From Polytrichum commune (lineage: Eukaryota; Streptophyta; Polytrichopsida; Polytrichales; Polytrichaceae): a DNA stretch of 64,000 nt. Positions within the stretch are counted from its first letter, which is position 1. Every line of letters starts with the position of its first letter. The stretch lies in assembly GCA_950295325.1 (NCBI GenBank), contig OX485803.1, forward strand, positions 11,842,001 through 11,906,000. The letters run 5' to 3'. Shown here in pieces: positions 25,724-37,355 of the stretch. Below the pieces are notes generated by a model. That model saw nothing but the letters and a program-made list of their open reading frames with translations, did not search any database and was not told the origin of the DNA. Both the position numbers and the translations under genes were made by a program.

Positions 25724-27312
25724 GGGAGTGGACTCTTCATACCACATATGAAGTAATGTGAGTGTAAGATGGGTTGTTATTTGAGGCATCATTGTACATA
25801 GTACACATAAGGGGAAATGATATTTTTTTCTAGTGCATACATAAAGAATAGCTAGTGTTGAGAAATTTAAAGTATGTAGAAAGGGGTCCCAAGGTTCACA
25901 GGAAAAAATGATAATAGATGTGCTAGTTCTATCCAATCTACATTTTCAACTGGTGTTGTCATTTGATAATTGTCCCTAATGACTACAATGATCCATCTTT
26001 GCTAGGGTTTGTTTTTGTGTCATGGGTTTTCCCAAGCTAGAGGCTCTTCAAGCGCTCTTTAATTATGCTCTTTGGATTGCGCCACTGCTGTGGAAGACCA
26101 CCTAGATGTACAAAGCCTTTGATTACCAAGACTTGATATATTGGAAGGGTTTATAGGTTGTGCCAAAAATATGGTGTTAAGTTGATAGAAAATAGAGAAC
26201 CTATTGAACTTATGGCCCGCCCTTTGCATATGGAGACATGGTTATGTTGCTAAGAGATCCAAATCGATCAAAGCGGACTTGTGATGTAACTACTCGTATG
26301 ATGGTAAACTTTGTCCTAGCTTCATTACGTGTATTCTAGGGTTGAATGATCATATATTACATGCTATAGATGGAGAAACTTCTATAATTTCTCATTGGAA
26401 ACCAAACAAGTATTGTATATGTAAAAAATACCTATTTGTTCCATGATTTACGAATTGCAAGTAGTGGAGGCATTTATCACATTATATTGAAACCTTCATA
26501 TAAATACACGAGCATGTTATCTAGCATACCATAATATGTACACATTTGTTTTCCTTCATGATTCTCGTGTATATAGAGGGGTTTATTTCATAGCCACCTC
26601 GGGGAGTTCACTAGACATGTATATATGTATACACGTGCGTGACAAGGGTATTTATTCAAGGGGTATTTAATTATCCATCCTTAATTTTTGGTACCGTATT
26701 ATTATATAATTTGCTCATTTCTTGTTTTTAAAATGACCCTATAATTACTTTGAAATTTGATGAAGCTCTAATTTTAAGCTAGGTATGTTCATTATAATTA
26801 TTTGATTTTTCTCCAAAGGATTTAAGAGCATTCAAAGTACTAAGTCACCAAAATCCAAGGCACAACAAGGTTTTTACATTAAGAGTGTTCATAAACAGTT
26901 TCAAACAACAAAATCAGCCCATGTTCCTCAATCAAGTTACACGCACAATTAAACACAATGGTGCTGAGTTTCAACTGAATTGACGTAGTTTTTCATCCAA
27001 AATCTTCCCGCTTCTGAACACAAAAGGCACCCTTTTTCAAAAAAACCTAGGATCCTTAAATCCTATGGTATATTTTTACAAATATTTAAAAAATATGTGT
27101 TATTTGTATCAAGCCTATATTATTTATAATACAAATTTTATAATACATACTCACCTATATTACTTCTAAGAAAATTCTAAGTTTTTTCTTTTGTGAATAT
27201 AAATTACCCAATATTTTCCCGCACGTTGTTTTCTAATATTATCACAGTGAACTCCCCGAGATAGCCACCAACGCACATCATTCAGTATTCCAGTGAAGAG
27301 TCCCACCCCCCC
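25724..27312. mobile_element. GGGGTGGACTC element, copy 2, interrupted
   Basis: Starts GGGAGTGGACTCTTCAT and ends GTGAAGAGTCCCACCCC. It follows copy 1 through TTTTCCCAAGCTAGAGGCTC and GTAGTGGAGGCATTTATCAC. It is longer only because a 663-bp element lies inside at 26598-27260. Confidence 0.75.
26598..27260. mobile_element. 663-bp nested element with perfect 8-bp TSD
   Basis: Terminal inverted repeats are CTCGGGGAGTTCACT and AGTGAACTCCCCGAG, perfect over 15 bp. The duplication ATAGCCAC is exact at 26590-26597 and 27261-27268. Copy 3 at 37900 (CTCATAGTCACGCATGC) shows the empty site. The interior is AT-rich without a coding domain. The 8-bp TSD points to the hAT superfamily. Confidence 0.85.
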
Positions 27313-27602
27313 TACGCGCCCCGTGCAAATAAAAAAGAGAGCAACAAATGTATGTCGGAACAATGGTGGATGCCATCATGATGCATCACCGACTTTGTAA
27401 GCAAGGCTTCCGTTGCTTGGAGCTTGATTTCACATACAATCATTTGGTTACCATACATAGCATCTTGGATAACCATGGTCAAGGTAAGAATAACGGGTTC
27501 ACATTCACATCAATACATAAACATACCAAATTGTTTTTAGACCTCCCGTCCTTTAGCAATATGAACATATTGAGTGGTTAGTTTATTGTGGTGGAAAACT
27601 GA

Positions 27603-27817
27603 ACTAAATATGATATTTAGTGTCACTTACTATTCAGAGTTATACATTCCTATATCTTTTTCGTATTGATGTAAATTTTTAACAAGTAAAGATTCCATTG
27701 TTCTATAACGTTCAAACAACCAATTCAAACCTTGTTGGTAACAAATGAGACGTACAAGAAACAATTATAGCGTTGTGTAATTCCAAATAGTAAGTGACAC
27801 TACGTATCATATTTAGT
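27603..27817. mobile_element. TAGTGTCAC-family MITE, 215 bp
   Basis: Terminal inverted repeats of about 36 bp: ACTAAATATGATATTTAGTG, then TCACTTACTATT, pair with AATAGTAAGTGACACTA and CATATTTAGT. Confidence 0.75.
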
Positions 27818-28627
27818 ATTCCTTATGAATAATCCGAGTATCAACAATAAGTACTATGTTTTTGCAAAAAACAAATAGTAGCATTGCATTCGTTTGAGTG
27901 TTGGAAGTGACCCATCTACATGATATTCACTTTGTAAATTCATAACTAATCCCAAATAGCTTCGATATATTCCCTTAACTAGGATTCACTTTCGACGGCT
28001 ACTATAATTTGCAACACAAACTACTAGGGACATTCCCATTGGCTTTAGTGCGGAGTTGCTTGCAAACACCCACACGCGCATGATAACTTGACTCACAACC
28101 CACGCAAAGCCACGTAGGCGTAAAAAAGAAAGCAAAATCATGACCAAGAGAACTACTTACTTCACCCCACACAACCACTTCTTCTTCTCGAAGATTCCAA
28201 AGTAGTCGCGAGTGGAAGAACGAACAACGATAAACGGGCTTTGATGAGCTACTAGATAGGTGACTCAAACCCTAGTTTGCAATTGACACGCACCACCACA
28301 ACAATATAGGGTGACAACAAAAACAACCACAACAACAATAACGTGTTTTCGTTATCGGATTCTTAAACAAGACCTCAAGCCCAAAGTACGGAGCTCACCC
28401 AAGAGCTCATTCCACTCCCGACATGACTTGGCGGGCTTATTGATGTTGCTAGCTAATTATGAGCGGCCGACAATATTTTACTCTTTAAGTGCCCGAGGGG
28501 GTTCAACATGGACCTTCCATGCCCCCCCAACACATGTATTTGACCTATATATATATATATATATTCATCAATAGTTCTATATAGAAAATGACCTAGTTCA
28601 AAATTGATTAACTTGTCGAGTGCCCTT

Positions 28628-28774
28628 CATAACATTATTAAGATCCATAGCAGTGTTCCGTGGGACTGACAGTATTATATGGAATATTCCCCACATTCAA
28701 ACTGAAAATGAATAATATTTTGTAGAATACTGTCAGTCTCACAGAACACTGCTATAGATCTCAATAATGTTATG
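28628..28774. mobile_element. CATAAC fold-back MITE, 147 bp
   Basis: CATAACATTATTAAGATCCA at left pairs with the right end GATCTCAATAATGTTATG; TAGCAGTGTTC pairs with GAACACTGCTA, giving stems of more than 45 bp. Confidence 0.8.
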
Positions 28775-28986
28775 TTTTGAAAGCGGTCATATATGCCAAT
28801 GTATTTGAAGATTGGAGATTTAGATACACGATCTTTGGTGTAGTTGGATGCCAACACACAATTGGTATATTCAACATCGATTCCTTCTTGACACGAGATG
28901 GTGTAGTATGTAAAGTTCCAAACCCCTATAACGAACAAGATCATTTTTGAAACTTGGTGAGGACTCATAGAAATGGTGTAGATAGG

Positions 28987-29320
28987 TTGGAAGGTAACTG
29001 AGACGGGTCTTAAGTGGGTACTTTTTCGATTAGCCCACTTCTATTGGGATATTAAGCATGTAGATAGTATAGGATGGTTAGCTTGAGATGATTAGCAAAT
29101 GCAAATTGAGGTTGTAGCTGCCATTATCCATTATCAAAGTGAAGATTCTCTTTCTTCATAAATGATCATATCTCCCAACTGTGTTGTTTGTTAAACCTAT
29201 AAATAATAAACTAATAATGGGTATATAGTTCAATATCTTTCACATGTTTGTTATGTGTCTAGTACTAGATCCACACATAACCACATACCACTCAAATACA
29301 TGTGTCTGATTAAGTGATAG
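28987..29320. repeat. 360-bp family copy
   Basis: Shares TTCGATTAGCCCACTTCT, TTATCAAAGTGAAGATTCTC, ATAGTTCAATATCTTTCACA and ACCACTCAAATACATGTGTC with the 36.7-kb copy. Termini are decayed. Confidence 0.6.
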
Positions 29321-30326
29321 AAAAGGGCTGGGAGGAAGGGGGACATTTTGCAGATGCTAGGCACAATTTTATTTATTTAGACTGTTGGGTGTAGGCAAGA
29401 TTGATGAGCGGATGTATATGATATACTCAAGATGGCTCCACCGTGGTCCATAGTAGGCACTTGCACCCTATAAATTGCATGGCATTTTCACGGCAAAAAA
29501 TCCGCACCATGACTCTATGATGAGTCACCGGCTAAGGCCCACTTGCCTTACATCCACTACAAGGAAAAGGAAAGGGGGGGGGGGGAGGGGAGAGAGGTGA
29601 CACCTCTTAAATGACAAAAGTCACATGGGACGTGTCATAACATTATTCAATGGTCATAAGCTTGTTCCATTCCACCAACAAGAAAGTTAAAGAGTAAAAC
29701 CTACGAAGGGAAATTGTATTTGAAATTTAGTGGACCTATCCTATTCGATAGTTGGTCTCCTAGACCATCATCATTAGTAAGCTGTCAATCCTAGTAGGAA
29801 GGTAACCTTGATGCAAACCGTCCTGTTACCAAAATTATGAAAAATTTACCACATAAAATGGCAAGAGACAAGTTGTTCACTTGTTATCGAGGGTAAACGG
29901 GTGGGACCAAGACAATTGTCGGTATATTTACGCAAGCATATAACTTACGATTCAGGCTAAACCACAACAACGAAGGATCTTGATGACATTGTCCGACAAC
30001 AAACTCTGACATATTCTTGAATCCACACATCAAATTTATTCAACTAGATAATGGTATGTTCGCAGAACATCGATTTTTTTCATGTCAAGTATGTCAAAAT
30101 GATCTCAATGGCACCATAACTAAATATATAGTGACATCATCCCAACACAAAGAACGAATAGGTACCACAATCTTGCCTTTAGCCTAGTAATCACACGCCA
30201 CCACAACCATCGCATCCTTATTACAAGAGTGGACCAAAGTACGGGCACAACAACTTCCCTTCCCACATCCCGCCCGCCCGGCAACAACTTTACTCCAAGT
30301 GGAGAGCAACACACAAGGCAAAGGCC
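29321..30326. other. No gene seen; G-run at 29574
   Basis: A 12-base G run at about 29574-29585 lies in a purine-rich patch. Otherwise unremarkable sequence between the last repeat and the promoter side of the DUF4408/DUF761 gene. Confidence 0.5.
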
Positions 30327-30397
30327 GGGGGGGGGGGGAAGGAAAAGAAATGGAAAGGAAAAGAAATGGGAAAGAAAGAGAAAGAGAAAAAGAAAAG
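30327..30397 (+). repeat. Polypurine tract upstream of the gene
   Basis: A run of 12 G followed by about 60 bases of G and A with almost no pyrimidines, about 250 bp before the inferred leader. It could form triplex or G-rich structure. The frames that cross it (Lys/Glu/Arg-rich on +, Leu/Phe-rich on -) are low-complexity translations. Confidence 0.8.
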
Positions 30398-30599
30398 CCG
30401 CTATCATCGGAGAAAGAAGAGCAAACTCGTCACATGGCAGCTGGGGGGTGGCCTTCTCCTCCCCCTCCTTGCCTCCTCTCTCCTCCGCTCTTCTCTCCCC
30501 CGATTCTTGTCGACTTGCGACGTCCCCGATCGATCAAGATAACTTAAACATAACCGATAACTTAGGGGAGTAGGTACTCGGTAGGTAGGTGTATAGGTA

Positions 30600-31173
30600 A
30601 GCGCGCACTCACACACACCTCTCTCTAGTCCTCGCACTCATCAGACTCGACTCAAGCTTAAAGAGACCGCAATGCTGCCTCCAGATTCTTCTTTGGCTCT
30701 CCGCTCCTTGGGAAACACTCGCTTCTCATCAACCACAGTTGGAGGAGAAACGGAGCACTTCGTAGGATCTTTGCATGTTTCAGCAAGGTAGATATGTGAG
30801 AGAGTGTGCGTGTGTGTGTGTGTGTGTGGGGAAGTGTGGGGAAGTGTTAAAGGGAAGTACAGGGAGTGAGTGCCTGCAGTGACGCTCTGGATCGGAGGGA
30901 GTAGTTTGTTTACGGAGTCTGTTTTGGAAGGGAGGCCGGATTGTGTGCTTGATTGTGTCGGCCGTTACAAGCGGGAGTGGGAGCAGGCCGGTGGAGGTGT
31001 CTTTTTCATCAGGCTGCTCGCTATCTGTATCTATGGTGCAGTTTCTTTAAGGTAAGGTAACTTAATTGTGAGGGAGGATAGAGTTTTAGTGTTTCTTGGA
31101 GAGAGATGAGTTTCAGTTAGGCTGTCAGAAATTTTGTTTTCTTCATTTTCTTGTTGATGTATTGGTTATTTGC

Positions 31174-31252
<79 letters not shown>

Positions 31253-32190
31253 AATTAAAAGGTGTGCATGCGGTTGTGGTGAGTAGGCTTGGCGCAAGAC
31301 TGGTGTTGGAGTCATGTAAAGCTACCGGTGACACGAGGGGCATGGAGCCGACTTAAGAACAACAGTGAACAGAGGAGGAGGTACGAAGCCACTCGCCGAG
31401 TTAGTAAGTTAATAGTACGTCAAGGGGTTAATGTATCGGTGTAAGCATTGATGGATTCGGTTGTGCTTTCACTTCGCAGCTGAGCGTGTTTGTTTCTTTG
31501 TTCGTACCTGCGTTTTTCAGTGTGGGTGTGCTATGCGATTTTGATTCGGCAGAGCTCTTTAGCTTTATTCCAAGCAAGGGCTGGGAATCATCATAGAGTG
31601 TAGTGCTGCCGAGTCAGCGGAGCTTCTGTCGCATTTCCGACTGTTCAATGTCTCTGTTTTTTAGCTGACTTTGTAGTGATTTGGCCGCTCTTGATGTCGA
31701 TGAGTCTGCTCATAGCGTGCTTACTGCATGTAACACAGGTCCTGCGGAGTCCCTGGAGTCCTGTCCACGGGGGTTAGAGAAAGATTACAGTGAGCATTAG
31801 ACGTGTGTGAGAAGAGGCTGCAACTACACCGCCAGATTGCACTGGAAAGGCCTCAAACAAGATTTGCACGCACAATTTTTTTTGAATCAAGACAGCAGTA
31901 AAAAAAATCGAATAATCAAGACAGCAATGCTTAGTATTGCGGGTGGATAGTCTTGCCTGCCTGACATTCATCAGGGCTCTTATAAGTTCGTCTGTGTTCA
32001 ATTCTATCGTCTCGACGGGAGTTTTAAAATTAGGCATCATCATCTGTCGGTAATTCCCGGTCCTACACTCTTCATTCTTTTGGACTTTTTGACAAAAAAT
32101 GACAAGTACTTGTGCGTTTTACACGTGGAGGGTATTTCACTCAAGGAGACTAACATTGGTTATTCCATTCTTAATGTTGACCGTTTGCAG
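30600..32190 (+). promoter_or_regulatory. Probable promoter, leader and 5' UTR intron
   Basis: The sequence between the repeat-rich left part and the DUF4408/DUF761 frame is less AT-rich and has no long frame. A CT-rich stretch at 30600-30660 looks like a transcription-start region. A donor-like CAGCAAG|GTAGATATG occurs near 30787 and an acceptor-like TTTGCAG ends at 32190. I infer a leader exon at about 30650-30787 and one intron of about 1.4 kb that holds the (TG)n and (AG)n tracts. RNA evidence would decide. Confidence 0.4.
31177..31250. repeat. (AG)37 microsatellite in the leader
   Basis: Pure AG dinucleotide tract of 74 bp between the inferred leader exon and the coding frame of the DUF4408/DUF761 gene. 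GA tracts in plant leaders can bind BBR/BPC GAGA factors; whether this one does is inference. A shorter (TG)n lies at about 30804-30828. Confidence 0.95.
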
Positions 32191-32196
32191 ATAGTC

Positions 32197-34662
32197 ATGA
32201 TGGTGTTGGGGATCCCCTACAAGGTTTCCGATGATAGAATCTCTGGGAGGGGAAGCTTTGGTCGCAAAGGGCATCCAGGATTTCATCAGGGTGCAGCAGC
32301 TATGGCGAATCAGAAGAAGACGAAGGCAGGAGGAAGATTTCGGCGCATTTCGGGAAAGGCATTGATTGAATGTACGGTGGTGGGGGTGTGTACACTGATG
32401 CTTGCATCACTCCCCGTGCTAATGACTCGAATTTCTGCTCCGGAATCCGTGATTAAAGTGAAGGAAGCTGTGGCGGACTGGTGCACACCGTCGATTTGTT
32501 TCCTGGTACTCATTGCAGGCGTGGTGGTTGCAACATCCGGGGTACTCTGGGGGGAACATCATCAACAGGAAGGGAACATTATGAAACTTCATCAAGAACG
32601 GAATATCATAACAGAGTCTCTTCTAATTCAAAGGCCCGTTGCCAATTCGCAGATCGATCCCTTGTGCATGCCTGATATTTTCTTTTGTGTAGACGCCGCA
32701 AGAGCAAATGCTATCGATCGAGCTGCGAGAGCTAACGCTTTCACGAACCCAGTTTGTATTTCGCCGCCCATTCCTACTGGACTCCCTGAATACTATCCGG
32801 CGTATGCTGCTCCTCAGGCTGTACAATTGGTTCGCAAATCAGAGGACGATTTCAAAGATAGAAGAGTGTTTTTGGAGAGAGGATTCGAAGACAGAGGATT
32901 CGAGGATAGAGGGTTTGTGGACAGAGGATTCCAGGATAGGAGATTCGGGGAAAGGAGGTTCGAGGAAAGAAGTTTCGAGGATAGGAGGTTCGATGAGAGA
33001 AGATTTCCAGAAAGAGGAAGGTATCTTACACCCGCAGTAGTAGTGGATTCTGAGGACGAGAATAATTCAGAGGCTGAGGACAGATTTGATGAGCACGAAG
33101 CGGGGTACGAACCTGAGGATGAGGGAAGGTTCGTGCATGCGGATAAGGTTAGATTTCAACTTGATGAATCGAGTGTTATATACGACGCAGAAGATGAGAG
33201 GAGATACCATTCTGAGGGTGGTGATGGTGGGTCGGAGACTGAAGACGATGAGCATAATACTAGGTTCGATGATTTTCGGTATGCGGAGGAGGGGTCAGAT
33301 TCAGATTCTGAGGATGAGGGCAAATACGATCCCGGGTTTGAAGTTCACCCAATGCCTTTGGAGACCTTATTGTCATCACCTCAAGCAACAAAGCATTTCC
33401 CACAAGCGGGGATTGTTTCCAAAGCCATTGATTCACCTCCTCCTCCCATTGTTGTTCATCCACGTCCTCCTCCTGGCAGGTGGACTCCAATTCAAGTCTC
33501 TACCCACCATATTCAAGAGCAAGATTTCCACCCTCTTAGTGGTATACCTCCAAATGCTCCGTCAAGAAGACAATCTCATGGTGTGCCTACCTTTATCAAT
33601 GTGCAAGTCCCACCTCCTGCTCTACCCATCGCAGATATTTCACCTGTCAATTCGATTCACATGCGTGAGATGATACCCTACATCGACCACAAAGAACCTC
33701 CTCCAAGGAAATCATTATCGCCTGATTCCCACACTGTTGCTGCCACGGCTTCTTCTCCTGTGCGCAAGGTTCCTTCTCCTCCACGACCTTCCACCTTTGA
33801 AACTGTTGTGATGACTAAACCTCCCGAAACTGTCGTTGCTGCTGTTTCTAGTGCTGTCAGAGATTCCCCACCGAAGGTGTTGTCTCCTCCGAAGCCACTC
33901 AATTCCGAAGCTGTTGCAACCACACGAGTGGAAACTGGTACTCCTGTAAATGTTATAGCAACTTCCTCACCCAAGATTCTTGATCCTCCAAAACCGCCTA
34001 AACCCGAAGTCGCAGTAACAACTCGACCGGAAATTGTCGCCCCTGTTGCAGCATCCACAATTTCCACGTCTAAGACGCCTTCTCCAAAAACCCACAAACC
34101 GGAAGTTGCATCATCAACAAAAACTCGTTCAGAAATGGTTGTTTCTGGTCCTGCTGTTGCTTCTTCCACGCCCAAGGTGCCATCTCCGAAAGCACAGAAG
34201 TCCGAGGTACCAAAACCCGTTTCTCCTGTGTCATCATCCAGACCTTCTTCCCCTAAAAGACCTGAAGCTGAGCCTGTTGTATTGATGGGTCGCGAATCTG
34301 CTACCCAAAGCCTTGCTGCAGTTGCCCCACCTAAAGAGGTTTCTCATCATAAATCATCGAAAAGCGAAGGTGTATCAAGTGATTCCCGGCAGGCCAATGG
34401 GGAGAGAATGCCATCTGCCCCAGCATCGAAGACGAGCGCACCAATTTTGCAGAGGCAGCTCTCCATACCGACGCGTCGACCCAGGGAGGTGATGGTCGCG
34501 GATTACGACCCTGCGGAAGAGACGGATGGAAAGCACGACCCCGTAAGCGACGATGACTTGGATCAGCGGATTGAAGCGTATATCAAGAATTTCCGGGAGC
34601 AGATGAGATTACAGAGGCAGGAGTCAATTCTGAGGCACAGAAGAGGCGCAGGAGATACATGA
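32197..34662 (+). CDS. DUF4408/DUF761 two-TM plant protein
   Basis: Open frame of 821 codons from the first ATG; the biochemical role is unknown. Seen: two hydrophobic segments at about residues 55-76 and 97-118 (DUF4408-like N-terminus); an arginine/acid-rich pentapeptide repeat of the type ERGFE/DRRFG at about 226-275; an acidic stretch at about 282-378; a long Pro/Ser/Thr/Val region at about 411-701; and a C-terminal block near 785-814 (DLDQRIEAYIKNFREQM, then RLQRQESILR) matching the DUF761 signature of cotton-fibre-type proteins. Such proteins are membrane-anchored with a disordered tail; that placement is family inference. Start: the frame stays open upstream to 32080, but only from a TTG. 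ATGs at 32197/32200 lie just after a likely splice acceptor (TTTGCAG ending at 32190). ATG 32302 (MANQKK) is an equally credible start giving 786 residues and putting the first TM near residue 20. The minus-strand frames here are shadows. Confidence 0.85.
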   Translation: MMVLGIPYKVSDDRISGRGSFGRKGHPGFHQGAAAMANQKKTKAGGRFRRISGKALIECTVVGVCTLMLASLPVLMTRISAPESVIKVKEAVADWCTPSICFLVLIAGVVVATSGVLWGEHHQQEGNIMKLHQERNIITESLLIQRPVANSQIDPLCMPDIFFCVDAARANAIDRAARANAFTNPVCISPPIPTGLPEYYPAYAAPQAVQLVRKSEDDFKDRRVFLERGFEDRGFEDRGFVDRGFQDRRFGERRFEERSFEDRRFDERRFPERGRYLTPAVVVDSEDENNSEAEDRFDEHEAGYEPEDEGRFVHADKVRFQLDESSVIYDAEDERRYHSEGGDGGSETEDDEHNTRFDDFRYAEEGSDSDSEDEGKYDPGFEVHPMPLETLLSSPQATKHFPQAGIVSKAIDSPPPPIVVHPRPPPGRWTPIQVSTHHIQEQDFHPLSGIPPNAPSRRQSHGVPTFINVQVPPPALPIADISPVNSIHMREMIPYIDHKEPPPRKSLSPDSHTVAATASSPVRKVPSPPRPSTFETVVMTKPPETVVAAVSSAVRDSPPKVLSPPKPLNSEAVATTRVETGTPVNVIATSSPKILDPPKPPKPEVAVTTRPEIVAPVAASTISTSKTPSPKTHKPEVASSTKTRSEMVVSGPAVASSTPKVPSPKAQKSEVPKPVSPVSSSRPSSPKRPEAEPVVLMGRESATQSLAAVAPPKEVSHHKSSKSEGVSSDSRQANGERMPSAPASKTSAPILQRQLSIPTRRPREVMVADYDPAEETDGKHDPVSDDDLDQRIEAYIKNFREQMRLQRQESILRHRRGAGDT
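32872..33018 (+). repeat. 15-bp coding minisatellite
   Basis: About ten tandem copies of a 15-bp unit resembling GACAGAGGATTCGAG lie inside the DUF4408/DUF761 coding frame. Each adds five residues of the type D/E-R-G/R-F-E, so copy-number change keeps the frame. Units differ at several positions, so the array is not freshly expanded. Confidence 0.85.
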
Positions 34663-36700
34663 GGAGCAGTACAGTTGAGATTTCTTATCTCAGTCAAGCT
34701 TTCATCGGTGACCCCAAAAGGTAGCCCATATTCCTCTCGCATGGTCTACAGACGATTGATTGATTGGCTTGCAGCCTTGCCTTTGGCTTGCTTGTATCTC
34801 AACATATAATGTTAGGTCACAGGAATCATGACGAGACCTGGTTTGGTTTACCGACTTCTGGGCAATGTGATCTTTGGGCGTTGATCACGCACTTTTTTCT
34901 GATAAGTCCACCAAAGTGGCTGGCGATGAGAACAAGGTACAAGGCACTCGGCACCGACATCTGCTGAAGAAGAACCGGCAATGTTTGTACCTGAATTAAT
35001 CACCAAACGAAGGTTATGAAAATTACGTGGTTGTATTTTCCCACTGTTTGGCTGAACGCTATGAAGTTTCTTTCCTCATTGAAGCCATGTAAAATTGGCT
35101 CACATATTCATTATTAGAGTCATCAGCGCAGCTATCTGCATGAACTTGTAAAGAATGGAGACTCAATTGTACAATATCAAATAAAGCAGCAGGAAGACAG
35201 CTTGTCCACCTGTTTCTTTCTTGATCAGACTATGGTATATCATCCCTTTTTTGGTGGAATCTAGTTTTGACTTCCAAGTGAAGAGTACTTGTTCTTGTGA
35301 CATTGCTAATATGTGGTGCAGACTCCTTTTCACAAGGATCCTGGTGTCATGAGGGGCTGCTAGTATGAAATTCTTCACTATACAACCAGAATTTGATAAT
35401 CTGTTCAGATCCTCTTCATATCCATGCAATCCTCAAGTCAATAATAATTCTCTGCTTTATTGGGTTCCTTTCACCAGATGTCCATATGGGGTGGTGCTTT
35501 CTAGGTGCTATTGATATGTCTTGCTATCCTATGTGCTTTTGTGCTTGCCACGTATCGAACTTTTTGTTGACATGGTCCTTCTATTCATATGGACACACAT
35601 AGGTTGCATACTAGTCTTCTTTGATCTGGGATAGTTCACATTCACTTCACTGTTTGATGTGAGTACTACATTGAAAAGTCAGTTTTACTTTGTAATTCAT
35701 AACCCGTGCTCACTGGATTCTCATTAAGGACATGCAGGAAGACTTTAAACAGATTTCTTTACTCCAGTGCTTTCAAACTTTCTCGACTCCCACTACAGTG
35801 CCTTAACTTGGTTTCGTTTGGTAGATTGGAATCAATTGAAACTCGGTAACTCTGTATGCAGTTCTAATATGTTGATGTTCTAAACATCAATGCCAACCAT
35901 GATTGGACATTTCCTTTCATGGCAATGGCATTGATCTTCTAGGTCAGTCACCCTAGAATCCAGTCCGCCTTTCTTGAGTTCATTCGACTTCGACAGCACT
36001 ATGCACACCCTCTAGTGCTCTAATTCCTATGCTGACAAGTACTTGGTTAGAATAGAAATGTGTAGGAAGATGCTGCTGCATAGTCACACAAGTGGCATTC
36101 GCACTCGTTAGGAGTGAATATCATCATTACTATGACTTAGTGGTTAGAGTAAACTAACACATTTATACATTCAATGTTGATGTGGTCCTCTGCAAGTGAG
36201 ATAAATAGATCAGATGAGATCTTCTAGTGTACAACTGGCTTTCTCAAACATTTTTCTCATTTCTATAAAGTTACACATTTGGTTGAGAGAGAGAGAGATT
36301 TAAGTTGAGATGCAAATTGTGTATATGGCGTCAAATTTGGGTTTCCATAACAAATTGAATACTACTCTGCTTAGTAGACACTTGTGCGTGCCAAGAATTG
36401 ACACCAAATCTCGGAAAATCGAAGGTGGTATTGGCTCTCATAAGTTCATGTCAGTGCAGGCTATTGTTTCTCTTTTGGATTTCCAGCATGTGTAATTCCA
36501 TCTGCTATGTGGAATCTCTAGCAATCCATAGAGGCACCTTTTCATTCACTCGATTGAATTATATGTGCCCTTGAAGTTCTTCAAAGATCAAACCTTGACA
36601 CTAACGAAGATACTTGTTTGCAGTATCTTTTGAATCTCTTGGATCCATGATGAAAATGGAGAAGCAAAAATGAATACCATGTGATACTTGTTTGTTGTTG
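34663..36700 (+). other. 3' UTR and low-repeat downstream stretch
   Basis: No convincing gene. The first ~520 bp is probably 3' UTR. The rest is less AT-rich than the surrounding repeats and matches none of the repeat families recognised here. A short frame near 36328 starts MASNLGFHNK and is Ser/Arg/Lys-bearing like an organelle transit peptide, but has no recognisable continuation. Confidence 0.4.
35180..35185 (+). terminator. AATAAA polyadenylation-type signal
   Basis: A canonical AATAAA lies about 520 bp after the stop codon of the DUF4408/DUF761 gene, in unique sequence before the repeats resume. It is the best candidate 3' end signal seen; placement is by motif only. Confidence 0.35.
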
Positions 36701-36712
36701 ACCTATAAATGC

Positions 36713-37071
36713 TAAGGTAGATGAGCCTTTTTCAATTAGCCCACTTCTCCTAGGACATGAAATACAAGATTAGTATGAGATGGGTGACAAATTCAAATTG
36801 AGGCCATAGCCACTCCTCCATAATATTTGAAGCTCATACGAATATCTTATTCATAGTGAACATTTTTTAGCTCATTCAATGGTCATACATGTCCCCCCCA
36901 ATTATGTTGACTAATGAGCCCATAATCGTTAACACATTTTGACCATGTAGTTCAATCTCTTTTAAACACATGTGTTTTTGATGTTTGTTCTTGGAGCCAC
37001 ACCTAACCACACATCACTCAAATATAGGTGTTTGATTTAGATAAGTAATTGAATTAGGCATGTCCACCTTA
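36713..37071. mobile_element. 360-bp family copy (359 bp)
   Basis: The left end TAAGGTAGATGAGCC pairs with the right end GGCATGTCCACCTTA. The interior has GTAGTTCAATCTCTTTTAAA and CACTCAAATATAGGTG. It is almost the same length as the 41.9-kb copy (360 bp), which supports the termini. Confidence 0.7.
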
Positions 37072-37355
37072 CAATGCATTTGTCTTCATTATCACCTTGC
37101 ACAACACAAAAATTATGAAGCTCACAAAAATCAAAGGATTAATTAAAAATTAATCTAATATGAGAGAGGGATCATGCTAAGTGGAGCATATAAGAGAGAA
37201 CGAGAGACGCTTCACCCTTGGATTTAGACTAAGCTCATATGTGAATCTAGAATGGGGTTATAGAGCTAAGCTATGGACTAAGTGTAGTGGTTGGAGGTGA
37301 TATTTTGGGGAAAAAGAGGGGGACCTTAATAACTCCTTGGTGGCTGATTGCTTAG

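Noticed and set aside
33678-34175. 165-codon minus-strand frame
   Set aside because: Shadow of the Pro/Ser/Thr/Val-rich part of the DUF4408/DUF761 gene; composition mirrors the sense codons.
36310-36495. Short frame resembling an organelle transit peptide
   Set aside because: No downstream exon with a recognisable mature protein could be found.
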